A stretch of 64,000 nt of DNA from Candidatus Rokuibacteriota bacterium (lineage in GTDB: Bacteria > Methylomirabilota > Methylomirabilia > Rokubacteriales > CSP1-6): assembly GCA_016184125.1 (NCBI GenBank), contig JACPDG010000039.1:1-64000 (forward strand). The letters are read 5' to 3'. The notes beneath the pieces are model-generated. The model was not told where the DNA came from and did no database searches. It was given only the letters and a program-made list of their open reading frames with translations. Shown piece after piece: positions 1 through 11,296 of the stretch (position 1 is the first letter of the stretch; every line of letters begins with the position of its first letter). A program made the position numbers and the translations under genes.

Positions 1-1
1 G

Positions 2-91
2 GCGACTCAGCGCGAGATCTACCGCACGCTCAACATCCCGCACCAGGTCATGGCGCCGGTGAAGACTTGGGCCCCCACCCCGCCGCCATAG
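2..91 (+). CDS. 3' end of a CDS truncated by the window edge, product unknown
   Basis: Frame reads ATQREIYRTLNIPHQVMAPVKTWAPTPPP then TAG at 89-91. Confidence 0.4.
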   Translation, partial: ATQREIYRTLNIPHQVMAPVKTWAPTPPP

Positions 92-594
92 TCACTCACG
101 GACCGCACAACATGCTGAAATATCAGCACTCCGACCTCGGGACCTTGGAAGTTGGGCTAGGTCGATCGGACACGGCGCCACGACCGGCCCACGGCGAGCC
201 TGCTTAGGCGGCGCGGTGATCGTCGCGTCCGCTGGTCTCACAGGCGTACGGCCCGGACGGGCGCCCGAGCAGCTGCCGGATGATGGCCTCCCCGCGGGTG
301 TCCGAGCATGCTTGATGGCGAGCCTGGCATGGTGAGGAGTCTGGTCCCACTCGAGCGTGTTCCTGGGGCCGGCGCCGCTTCCAGTAGAATTGGCAAGGGC
401 GCGATCGCGGAGCGTGGTCTGTCGAGCGTTCGATGTTGGCTCCGGCCGGTCCTCCGAGAGCAGCGCGAAGCGTAGGTCCTCATGACGCTTCCGAAGTTCC
501 TGACGGCTGGCTGACGGGACGGTGACGCACACCGGCGACAACATCTCGGACTCTCGGACGCTACCGTCCGGTCCGCCGGACGATCGGGAGGTGA

Positions 595-1533
595 GTGATG
601 AAGATCTGCTCGCTGCTTCCGAGTGCGACCGAGATCGTGTTCGCCCTCGGGCTCGGTGATCGGCTCGTCGGAGTCACCCACGAATGCGACTTCCCGCCCG
701 AGGCCCGGCGCCTGCCCGTGGTCACCCGAAGCACGCTCGACTCGGGCGACCGGGGCAGCCGGGAGATTCACCAGCACATCGCCGCTGCGCGGCACGCCGG
801 TAGCAGCGTCTACACGCTCGATCACGACCTCCTGACCCGGCTCGACCCTGAGCTCATCCTGACCCAGGAACTCTGCGACGTCTGCGCCGTGTCGTACGAC
901 CTGGTGACTGAGGCGGTCCGTCGCCTCGAGGGTGCGCGGAGGGTTCTCTCGCTCCAGCCGACAAGCCTTGACGGCATCCTGGCGACCATCGAGCAAGTGG
1001 GCGCGGCGGCCGGCGTGCCGGAGCGAGCGTCGGCGCTCGTGGCCGAGCTGCGGCAGCGAATCGAGGCGATCGCGGACCGAGCGGGGGCGGCCGTCCGTCG
1101 GCCGTGCGTCCTGGCGCTGGAGTGGCTCGACCCACCGTTCATCGGGGGCCACTGGGTCCCCGAAGTTGTGCGGTTGGCCGGCGGCCGCGGTGACGCCGCT
1201 CGGGAAGGCCGGCCCTCCACGCGGGCCGAGTGGAGCCGAATTTCCGAGGACGACCCCGACATCGTCGTCCTCATGCCGTGCGGGTTCGATCTCCAGCGCA
1301 CGGTTATGGAGTTCGCCGCCGCGAACCTCCCAAGGGAATGGATGGGACTGCGCGCCGTGACCGCGGGAGAGGTCTACGCCGTCAACGGCTCCGCATACTT
1401 CAACCGCCCCGGACCTCGGATCGTCGAGGCGCTCCGGATTCTCGCGGAGATCGTTCAGCCTGGACTGTTCCCGCCCACTTTCGCCGGCACCGCTTGGGAG
1501 CGCGTCGGAGCAGAGGTGCCGGGCGCGGGATGA
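595..1533 (+). CDS. BtuF-like cobalamin/Fe-siderophore ABC substrate-binding protein
   Basis: MKICSLLPSATEIVFALGLGDRLVGVTHECDFP... typical of the BtuF/periplasmic binding family. Confidence 0.85.
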   Translation: MMKICSLLPSATEIVFALGLGDRLVGVTHECDFPPEARRLPVVTRSTLDSGDRGSREIHQHIAAARHAGSSVYTLDHDLLTRLDPELILTQELCDVCAVSYDLVTEAVRRLEGARRVLSLQPTSLDGILATIEQVGAAAGVPERASALVAELRQRIEAIADRAGAAVRRPCVLALEWLDPPFIGGHWVPEVVRLAGGRGDAAREGRPSTRAEWSRISEDDPDIVVLMPCGFDLQRTVMEFAAANLPREWMGLRAVTAGEVYAVNGSAYFNRPGPRIVEALRILAEIVQPGLFPPTFAGTAWERVGAEVPGAG

Positions 1534-1889
1534 CCCGCGCGAACTCACCAGTGCTGGCGAGCCGATCAAACCGGCACCCGCATCGCCAAGCCAGCTCGAC
1601 TCGGCCGCTACTACTCTCGGGAAGCCCCTTTGCGGCGATGCCGCGAAGGGGTGACGTTGCTCGACGCCGGCCGATCAGGCTTGGCCCGCCGCTGCTTGTC
1701 GCTGTCCGGTTTCAGGAGGTGGATACTTTACTGCGACGCCGCTGCGCGGCGTCGCGCGCTGAGCACCTCGCCCAACGCTCGCTGGTAATCTGAGGGGCGG
1801 AGGAGGGTGGCGCCGGAGGTGACAACCGCCATCCGTGGCCGGCAGGCAGTGGTCGGTAATCCGCGTGACGTCTTGAGAGGAGACTCGCC

Positions 1890-2177
1890 ATGAAGATGTA
1901 CGTGGCCGGCGAGTGGATCGACGAGCCACAGAAGATCGAGGTGCGCAACCCGTACGACAACTCGCTGATCGACACCGTGTCGCACGCAGACGGCGGTGAC
2001 GTGGAGCGCGCGCTCCAGTCGGCGGAGCGGGGGGCTCGGGCGATGGCGAAGCCGTCTCGATGGAAGTGGCAACTCGCCAGCACTCTGCGAGCCGTAGAAG
2101 TCTTCGATGGGAACGCCAAGACGCTTGGCCTTACGCCCGCTGTCCCTGCTCCTGCACGGAATCAGGTGATCGAATGA
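1890..2177 (+). pseudogene. Aldehyde dehydrogenase N-terminal remnant
   Basis: MKMYVAGEWIDEPQKIEVRNPYDNSLIDTVSHADGGDVERALQSAERGARAMAK is ALDH-like, then the homology is lost. Confidence 0.6.
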
Positions 2178-2330
2178 GAAATCGCGGATCCCGCCAGAAT
2201 CTGGAGGATTGGCTTCGAAAGAAGACCGCGCCTGCTCAACCGGTGCCGAAGCCGGCTCGGCCGCCGCGACGGCCGCCACCTCACAAACCGGCACCACCGA
2301 GGCCGCGATGACATTCGTCCATCCTGGAAG

Positions 2331-2561
2331 TCAAAGGCTCTGGAGGTGACCGGCATCGCCTCGGGGCAGACGACGACCGCCGACGGGATGAAGGCGCTCC
2401 AGCTGCTGCACCTTGATGATGGGCGGCAGAAAGGCGCCGAGCGAAGGCGGGCCGAACACGACGATCGTCACCTTCTCGGGCGTCTGCGCCATCGCCGCAC
2501 CGGTCACGGTGAGGATCACTGCGACGAGCGCAACCAGGACGGTCAGTTTCGATCCGGTCAT
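2331..2561 (-). pseudogene. Truncated ABC substrate-binding protein (signal peptide plus first strands)
   Basis: MTGSKLTVLVALVAVILTVTGAAMAQTPEKVTIVVFGPPSLGAFLPPIIKVQQ then unrelated tail; ATG overlaps the stop of the upstream large oxidase subunit. Confidence 0.5.
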
Positions 2562-4954
2562 CTTGTCCTCCGTGCGCCGGTCTCCCCGGCGAGGTTCAAC
2601 CACGACCACACCCGCTCCGGTGTGATGGGCAACGACCGAATCACGAACGCGGCGAGGGCATCCTCGACGGCGTTGGCGACGGCGGCCGGGCCGGGGATCG
2701 ACCCGCCCTCACCCACGCCCTTGGCGCCGAGCGGCGTGAAGGGGGACGGCGTCTCGAGGTGGTCGACGTCGATGTCGGGCACGTCGAGCGCGGTTGGCTT
2801 GAGGTAGTCCATGAAGGTGGAGGTGAGGAGGTTGCCGCCCTCGTCGTAGCGGAACTCCTCGAGCAGCGCGGCGCCGATCCCGTGGACCGTGGAACCGTGG
2901 ACCATGCCTTCCACGATCCCCGGGTTCAGCTCGCGGCCGCAGTCGTGGACGACGAGATACGCGAGGATGCGCACCTGGCCGGTTCGCCGCTCGACCTCGA
3001 CCAGGCAGCAGTGGGCGGCGTTGGAGAAGACGAGCTGCGAGCGCACCCGCCGCCGCTCGTCGACGGGCGCAGCGAGCGGGTTGCTGTGGAAGTGACGGGA
3101 TTCGAGGCCCGGGTCCTCGCCGGGCGGAAGGCCGAGGACGTCGGCGTAGGCCGTGCGCGCGATCTCGCGGAGCGTGAGGCCGCGACCCGGGACGCCGCGC
3201 ACACGGGCCTCGCCGTCGATGAGCTCGAGGTCCGCGGGCGCGGCTTCCAGCCGGTGGGCGGCGATGCGCAGCGCCTTGTCGCGGACCTTGCGCGCCGCCC
3301 CGACCACCGCGCCCACGTCCGTCACGGAGAACTTGTTCGAGTAGCTGCCCGAGAGGTAGAGCGACGGCGTGCCGAGCGAGTCGAAGCCGCGCGCGACGTG
3401 CACCTCGTCCGGCGCGAGACCCAGCTCGTCGGCGACGATCTGGGCCACCACCGTCTCGTACCCCTGGCCGGTCGCCGGGTTGCCGAGGGCCGCGCGCACC
3501 TGCCCGTCGGGCTCGATGCGCACCATCGCCGCCTCCGCCGAGCCCGAGGCCGCGCGCCGGCCCGTGATCAGCTCGTACGAGGCGAGATTCGTCCCGGCCG
3601 GCTCGACCGACGTCGCGAGGCCGATCCCGAGCAACCGCCCCTCCTTCCGGGCGCGCGCCTGCTCGGCGCGCCGGCCGCGGTAGTCGAAGCGCTCCAGGGC
3701 CCGTCGCAGCGTCGCCGGATAGTCACCGCTGTCGTACTGCGAGCCGGTCGGTGTCGTGTAGGGCATCTCCGCGGGCTGGACGTAATTGCGCAAGCGCAGC
3801 TCGGCCGGGTCCAGGCCCAGGCGCCGGGCGAGCAGCGCCATCGTCCGCTCGATGGCGAAGCACATGAAGGGCTTGCCGATGCCGCGGTTGGCCCCGCTCG
3901 GGCACTTGGTGGTGAGGACCGAGTACGGCTCGTACCGGATGGCGCCGATCCGGTAGCCGTTGGCGATGTTGCCCAGCTTGATCAGGTTGTGCTGCGTGGG
4001 CGAGACGAGGTTCTTGCCCTCGTCGGCGATGTCCCGGATACGGAAAGCCAGGACCGTGCCATCGTTGCGGTACGCCAGCTCGACGTCCATCACGCCGTTG
4101 CAGGCGTGCATGAGCGCGGTCAGGTTCTCGATCCGGTCCTCGAGGTACTTCACGGGGCGGCCGGTCTTGCGGGCCAGCAGCGCGCACGTGAGCAGGTACG
4201 CCGGACGGCGCTTGTTGCCGAAGGCCCCGCCGATGTCCGGGCAGACCAGCCGCAGCCGCGACTGCGGCACGCCGAGCGACTCGGCGAGGATCGCCAGCGT
4301 GAACCCGGGGCGCTGGTCGTTCGTCCAGAACGTGTACGTGTCGGTTCCCGCATCGTGCTCGGCGATGCAGCCGAAGGTCTCGAGCGGCGTCGACGCGTAG
4401 CGCTGGATCTCGAACCGCTCGCGCAGCACGCCGTCGGCCCGTGTGAACGCGCCGTCCACGTCGCCGTAGCTCAGCACGTCGTGCCAGAGGACGTTGGTGC
4501 CGAGCTCGGGGTAGAGCAGGGGCGCGCCGGGCTCGATCGCCGCTTCGGGGTCGACCACGGGCGCGAGCGGCTCGTAGGCGACCTGGATCCGCTCGACGGC
4601 GTCCTCGGCGGTGGCCCGGTCCACGGCGGCGACGGCGGCCACCGGTTCGCCGGCGAACCGCACGCGATCGACGGCCAGGCACCAGTCGCGGAGCGGTGTC
4701 GGCGTGGGGATGAGCGGGCGGATCGGCTGCGACGCCGCCGCCGCCTCGGCGCCGCTCAGCACGCCGAGCACGCCCGGCAAGCGCTCGGCCTCCGACACAT
4801 CGATGGAGACGATACGCGCATGCGCGTGCGGGCTGCGGAGCATCGCGGCGTGCAGGAGCCCGGACCGGGCGATGTCGTCGAGGTACCTGCCGCGGCCCGT
4901 CGTGAGCCGCGCGTCTTCCTTGCGCGGCACCGGCGCCCCGACCCATGTCGTCAT
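2558..4954 (-). CDS. Xanthine dehydrogenase/CO dehydrogenase family molybdopterin-binding large subunit
   Basis: MTTWVGAPVPRKEDARLTTGRGRYLDDI...GGAFGNKRRPAYLL...GAKGVGEGGSIPGPAAVANAVEDAL. Confidence 0.9.
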   Translation of the reverse strand: MTTWVGAPVPRKEDARLTTGRGRYLDDIARSGLLHAAMLRSPHAHARIVSIDVSEAERLPGVLGVLSGAEAAAASQPIRPLIPTPTPLRDWCLAVDRVRFAGEPVAAVAAVDRATAEDAVERIQVAYEPLAPVVDPEAAIEPGAPLLYPELGTNVLWHDVLSYGDVDGAFTRADGVLRERFEIQRYASTPLETFGCIAEHDAGTDTYTFWTNDQRPGFTLAILAESLGVPQSRLRLVCPDIGGAFGNKRRPAYLLTCALLARKTGRPVKYLEDRIENLTALMHACNGVMDVELAYRNDGTVLAFRIRDIADEGKNLVSPTQHNLIKLGNIANGYRIGAIRYEPYSVLTTKCPSGANRGIGKPFMCFAIERTMALLARRLGLDPAELRLRNYVQPAEMPYTTPTGSQYDSGDYPATLRRALERFDYRGRRAEQARARKEGRLLGIGLATSVEPAGTNLASYELITGRRAASGSAEAAMVRIEPDGQVRAALGNPATGQGYETVVAQIVADELGLAPDEVHVARGFDSLGTPSLYLSGSYSNKFSVTDVGAVVGAARKVRDKALRIAAHRLEAAPADLELIDGEARVRGVPGRGLTLREIARTAYADVLGLPPGEDPGLESRHFHSNPLAAPVDERRRVRSQLVFSNAAHCCLVEVERRTGQVRILAYLVVHDCGRELNPGIVEGMVHGSTVHGIGAALLEEFRYDEGGNLLTSTFMDYLKPTALDVPDIDVDHLETPSPFTPLGAKGVGEGGSIPGPAAVANAVEDALAAFVIRSLPITPERVWSWLNLAGETGARRTR

Positions 4955-5430
4955 GGGAGGCTCCCGCCGCGCCGCGCCGCGGCCGCCTGCTCGATCGCCC
5001 GCACGATGCTCACGTAGCCTGTGCACATGCACAGGTTCCCGGCGATCGCCGCCCGGATCTCCTCGCGGCTCGGCGCCGGGTTCTCGGCCAGGAGCTCGTG
5101 CGCCGCGACGATCATTCCCGGCGTGCAGAAGCCGCACTGGAGCGCGTGGCAATCCCGGAAGGCGCTCTGCAGCGCGCTCAACCCCGCGGCCGGTGTCAGC
5201 CCCTCGATGGTCGTCACCGTCGCGTCCTCGAGCTGGGCGGCGAACAGCAGGCAGCTCCGAGCCGAGCGCCCGCCGACCAGGACGGTGCACGCGCCGCACA
5301 CGCCGTGCTCGCAGCCGACGTGGGTGCCGGTGAGGCCGAGGTCCTCGCGGAGAAACTCCGCCAGCGACCGCCGCGGCGGCACGTCGCGCTCGACGGCGCG
5401 GCCGTTGACGGTGAGCCGGACCGAAATCAT
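4951..5430 (-). CDS. (2Fe-2S)-binding small subunit of molybdenum hydroxylase
   Basis: MISVRLTVNGRAV...GCEHGVCGACTVLV...CGFCTPGM...NLCMCTGY; start ATG lies at the edge of a palindromic repeat. Confidence 0.9.
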   Translation of the reverse strand: MISVRLTVNGRAVERDVPPRRSLAEFLREDLGLTGTHVGCEHGVCGACTVLVGGRSARSCLLFAAQLEDATVTTIEGLTPAAGLSALQSAFRDCHALQCGFCTPGMIVAAHELLAENPAPSREEIRAAIAGNLCMCTGYVSIVRAIEQAAAARRGGSLP

Positions 5431-5534
5431 GGGGGGCCTCGAAGGGCCCCCCAAGCCCCCCTTTGGCGGCTCGGAAGCGGCCCGGGAAACCCGGGCCGCT
5501 CCTCGGGCACCGGGTTCGTTCACGGGCTCTGAGA
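5428..5534 (+). repeat. Modular GC-rich palindromic repeat, copy A
   Basis: atcatggggggcctcgaagggccccccaagccccc...gcggcccgggaaacccgggccgctcctcgg...gttcgttcacgggctctga. Confidence 0.85.
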
Positions 5535-6422
5535 CCATCGGCTCTCACCCTCCCTGCGGGCGGCGCGTCGGCCGGCGGCCTCTCGCACGACCTGCTCGGT
5601 CAGCACGCTGACCAGGTGCCGGCGGTACTCCGCCGACGCGTGGACGTCGGCGGCGGGATGGCAGCAGCCCGCGGCGGCGGCCCCGGCCGCTGCGGCCGCG
5701 TCGGGCGTGAGGGCGGGGTCGCCGAGGTGTATCTCGGCGGCGGTCAGACGGATCGGGCGGTCGTCGACGCCGAACGCCACGAGGCGCACCCGCGCCGAAC
5801 GTCCGACGTCGCCAGGGATCGCGGCGACGGCGGCGCCGGCGATGGCGAAGTCGCCCGCGCGGCGCGCCACCTCGGCGAAACCCCACGCCGCATCTCGGTG
5901 CGGCGGCGTCTCGACCGCGACCAGGATCTCGTCCGCGGCGAGCGCGGTCGCGAAGAGACCGAGGAAGAAGTCGTCGGCCGCGATCCGCCGGCGGCCACCG
6001 GGGCCGGCGGCGACCAGGGTGGCGCCGAGCGCGAGGACCGCCGCCGGCAACTCGGCGGCGGGATCGGCGTGGGCCAGGCTGCCGCCCAGCGTGCCCCGGT
6101 TCCTGATGGCCCGGTGGCCGATGTGCGCGGCGGCCGTCGCGAGCAGCGGCGCTCGCTCGCGAACCAGCGGCGAGGTGACCAGGTCGGTGTGCCGCGTCAA
6201 GGCCCCGATGGCGAGACCGCCGTCCGCAGCGGCGTCCACGCCGGACAGCTCCGCGACGGCGTTGAGGTCGACCAGCGTCGAGGGGCGCGCCAGCCGCATG
6301 TTCATCATCGGTACCAGGCTCTGCCCACCCGCCAGGATCTTCGCCTCGGGGTCGGCGACCAGGCAGCCGAGCGCCTCGTCGAGGCTCCGGGCGCGCACGT
6401 ACGCGAACGGGGCCGGCTTCAT
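5520..6422 (-). CDS. FAD-binding medium subunit of molybdenum hydroxylase
   Basis: MKPAPFAYVRARSLDEALGCLVADPEAKILAGGQSLVPMMNMRLARPSTLVDLN. Confidence 0.9.
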   Translation of the reverse strand: MKPAPFAYVRARSLDEALGCLVADPEAKILAGGQSLVPMMNMRLARPSTLVDLNAVAELSGVDAAADGGLAIGALTRHTDLVTSPLVRERAPLLATAAAHIGHRAIRNRGTLGGSLAHADPAAELPAAVLALGATLVAAGPGGRRRIAADDFFLGLFATALAADEILVAVETPPHRDAAWGFAEVARRAGDFAIAGAAVAAIPGDVGRSARVRLVAFGVDDRPIRLTAAEIHLGDPALTPDAAAAAGAAAAGCCHPAADVHASAEYRRHLVSVLTEQVVREAAGRRAARREGESRWSQSP

Positions 6423-6453
6423 GCGGGCTCGAGCCCAACGCGCGGCGCGGCCA

Positions 6454-6624
6454 TCAGCGGCCTCGTCTCATGCGTCGCTCGCGCTGCTCCAGCCGTCGCT
6501 GGATGTGCAGGATGTGCTCGCGCATCGCCGCCTCCGCCGCCCCGCCGTCGCGCCGCTCGAGGGCCCGGTGGATCGCGCGGTGATGGTCGAGCGTGGTGGT
6601 GACCGTACCCATGTTGATGTCCAT
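6454..6624 (-). pseudogene. C-terminal FCD-domain remnant of a GntR-family regulator
   Basis: MDINMGTVTTTLDHHRAIHRALERRDGGAAEAAMREHILHIQRRLEQRERRMRRGR; N-terminal HTH not found upstream. Confidence 0.5.
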
Positions 6625-6910
6625 GTAACTAGCGCGATGAGGCCAAGGCTTGCCATGATCCGCTGATATCGTTTCGAGCCGTGGAGTATCGTACGACGGT
6701 CGGGAAGCCGCCGGGGTGAGAGATTCGTCTCGCGCCGTCCTCGCAATCATCCTTATGCTTGAGCGGCGGTAACAGGCGATCGTCGTACCAGGCCGAAGGT
6801 CGATATCCTGATCGAGTCGCTGGCATGGTCGATCGTCATCTTGAACGAGTGCCGCGCGGGTGACCGCTGTCCGCTGACATCCGGGCGCGGAGCGCGGCCG
6901 GGGGGCAGCG

Positions 6911-9031
<2,121 letters not shown>

Positions 9032-9056
9032 CCGCTCCATCGCCTTCCGGACGATC

Positions 9057-9335
9057 GTGCTCCGCGATCTCGCGCGCGTCCTCCGCGTCGGGGATCGCGA
9101 GGACGAGGTGTTCCGGCTCGACGCCCTGACGCGGGCCGGTGTCGGCGTCGACCGGCTGCCGTACTCGCTCCGGATCCTGCTCGAGAGCCTGCTCCGGATG
9201 GAAGACGGCGGTTCGGTCACCGCCGCGGACATCGACGCGCTCGCGCGCCGCGAGCCGCTCCCGTCGACGCGGACGCGCTGGTGGAGGAGGGAATCGATCG
9301 CCTCGTTCCCGGCGAGCGACCCGCCCGCGTACTGA
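9057..9335 (+). pseudogene. Aconitase N-terminal-like remnant with a SFPASDPP-type tail
   Basis: FRLDALTRAGVGVDRLPYSLRILLESLLRMEDGGSVTAADIDALA resembles the AcnA N-terminus; ends WWRRESIASFPASDPPAY. Confidence 0.45.
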
Positions 9336-9436
9336 TCGCCGTCTCGAGTTCGGCGGCAGGCGAACGCCGAGGGCGGGGTTGACCGCGCGTCGACGCGGCC
9401 GGATACTTCTGGCACTCGGGTAGGGAGCCAACGGAG

Positions 9437-10222
9437 TTGAACGTCTCCATTGTCCGGGCCGCGTCTCTCCTCATCGTGATCGGGATCGGCCTCGTGCCGA
9501 GCGCCGCGCTGGCAGGTGGTCGCCACGCGGGCGGCCGCCTCACGGTCGTCGTCGGGTCGCGGCCGAGCTTCGCTGGTCACGGATTCGGGCATGCCCGCGG
9601 GACCCGCTTCGGTCATCGCGGCTTCGCGCAGGCCCCGAAGGCGGGCTTCGGTCATCGCGGATTCGCGCATGCCCCGAAGGCGGGCTTCGGTCATCGCGGC
9701 TTCGCGCATTCGCCGTTCGTCCACAAGCATCGCGGCTTCCACAAGCCGTCGTTCATCCGTGGGTTCGTGCCGTTCGTCTCCTCGACGGCGATCGTGGTCT
9801 CGGCCCCGCCACCTGTCTTCGTCGGTCCTCCCGTCGCGGCTGTCGCGGTCCCGCCAGCGCCCGTCGTGGTCGCGCCGCCACCACCGCCGATGCCCAGGGT
9901 GGTCGAATACGCGCACGGACGATACGAGCTTCGCGGCGACGGCGTGACGACGCCGTACGTCTGGGTCTGGATCCCGAACCCTCCGCCACCTCCGCCGCCG
10001 CCTGCGCCAGCGTCTCCGCCCGCGGAGTCACAGGCACCGCAAGCACCGCCGGCGGCTCGAGACGCGTCGCCCGCGCGCTCGGCTCAGATCTATTGCTTCA
10101 CCGACGAGCACGGCGTCACGACGTGGACGGATCAGTTGAACAGGGTCCCCGAGCGATACCGCGCGGAGGCCAGGCAGGCGAACGAGGGCGGGGCATCCCC
10201 TCGCTGCCCGGCGAACAGCTAG
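9437..10222 (+). CDS. Secreted Gly/His/Pro-rich repeat protein with DUF4124-like C-terminus
   Basis: Signal peptide; 13-aa repeats AGFGHRGFAHAPK; C-terminal IYCFTDEHGVTTWTDQLNRVPERYR. Confidence 0.7.
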   Translation: MNVSIVRAASLLIVIGIGLVPSAALAGGRHAGGRLTVVVGSRPSFAGHGFGHARGTRFGHRGFAQAPKAGFGHRGFAHAPKAGFGHRGFAHSPFVHKHRGFHKPSFIRGFVPFVSSTAIVVSAPPPVFVGPPVAAVAVPPAPVVVAPPPPPMPRVVEYAHGRYELRGDGVTTPYVWVWIPNPPPPPPPPAPASPPAESQAPQAPPAARDASPARSAQIYCFTDEHGVTTWTDQLNRVPERYRAEARQANEGGASPRCPANS

Positions 10223-10246
10223 CCTCCTACGACGTCGTCCCCCGAG

Positions 10247-10981
10247 TCAGCGAGCGTGCAGGCGCGGAGACGTCGGGCCCACGTGCACGTGCGCGCCGGT
10301 GGCGCTCCCGGGAATCGCCTCGCGCAGTCCGATGAACGGGACGCCGGCCTCGCGCAGGTGGGCCATGAGCCAGCGCCCCTCCGCGCTGTCGGGATGGACC
10401 GCAACGTCGACGGCGTTCCGGTGATCGAGACCGAGACGGTCGTGCACGCGCGTCTGTCCCACCGCGCTCACGGGCAGCGGCCGGCCGAACGCTCGTGAGA
10501 ACGCCGCCTTGAGCTCGCCCAGGTCGCGAAGCGACCATCGCGTCGTCCCGGCGTAGCGCACGAGGCCGCTCGCGTCTTCGTAGCGGCCGGGCGGCAGCGG
10601 CATCAGTCGAGCCAGCCGCTCGTGCAGCACGGACTCGGACAGCATGCGCTCCGCCTCCTCGATCGCTTCCAGGTGCTCCGCGAGCGCCTGCTGCGCATCG
10701 GCCAGGGCGCGCTCCGCTTCCTCCATGGCAGAGGCTGCGACCGCGCCGGCCTCGTAGAGCGCGCGCCGCTCGGCCACGGCGGCGGCGACGGCCTGCACGT
10801 GCGCCTCGTAGGACGGCCGTGCGCGCTCGAGCGTGGCGTGGTAGTCGGCGAGCGCGCGGACGACGTCCGCGGAAAGATCGGCCAGCGACGTGGGCGGCGT
10901 CCGGCGCGCCGGCTCGGCACTGGCGGATGCGGCCAGCAGGACGACGACAAGCAGGCTCGCAATCGCCGCCCGGAGCGTCAC
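10247..10981 (-). CDS. Secreted protein with coiled coil and an M15/VanY-like C-terminal region
   Basis: Signal peptide LRAAIASLLVVVLLAASASA; DRLGLDHRNAVDVAVHPDSAEGRWLMAHL...GAHVHVGP. Confidence 0.6.
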   Translation of the reverse strand: MTLRAAIASLLVVVLLAASASAEPARRTPPTSLADLSADVVRALADYHATLERARPSYEAHVQAVAAAVAERRALYEAGAVAASAMEEAERALADAQQALAEHLEAIEEAERMLSESVLHERLARLMPLPPGRYEDASGLVRYAGTTRWSLRDLGELKAAFSRAFGRPLPVSAVGQTRVHDRLGLDHRNAVDVAVHPDSAEGRWLMAHLREAGVPFIGLREAIPGSATGAHVHVGPTSPRLHAR

Positions 10982-11255
10982 GGTGGGGACCACGGTACCA
11001 GACGCGAATCGTCGGTGACGATCTTCGAACACGCCGACGAGCGGTGTCGGCTCGCTCCATCCGGGCGAGTGCACGAACGCCAAGCACATGCCCGAATCGT
11101 GAGCACGTGCAAGAACGTCAGCGTCCGGCGAAGTGGCCCTGACTGGCCAGCAAGGAGTACCCGGCGCGACCAAAAATACACCCGAGCTGGAGTGTCGACG
11201 CGCGCCGGGGCGGGATGCTGTCGCGAAATCGCTGCACTGCGGGCAATCCCGGGCT

Positions 11256-11271
11256 TGGCACGCCTCCTGCT
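11256..11271 (+). promoter_or_regulatory. Candidate sigma54 (-24/-12) promoter upstream of the ARC ATPase
   Basis: TGGCACGCCTCCTGCT: GG and GC separated by exactly 10 nt; about 26 nt before the ATG at 11297. Confidence 0.5.
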
Positions 11272-11296
11272 GCAGGATTGTTGGACGAGGTGAACC

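Noticed and set aside
2759-5017. 752-aa plus ORF opposite the molybdenum hydroxylase
   Set aside because: Shadow ORF; conserved motifs lie on the minus strand.
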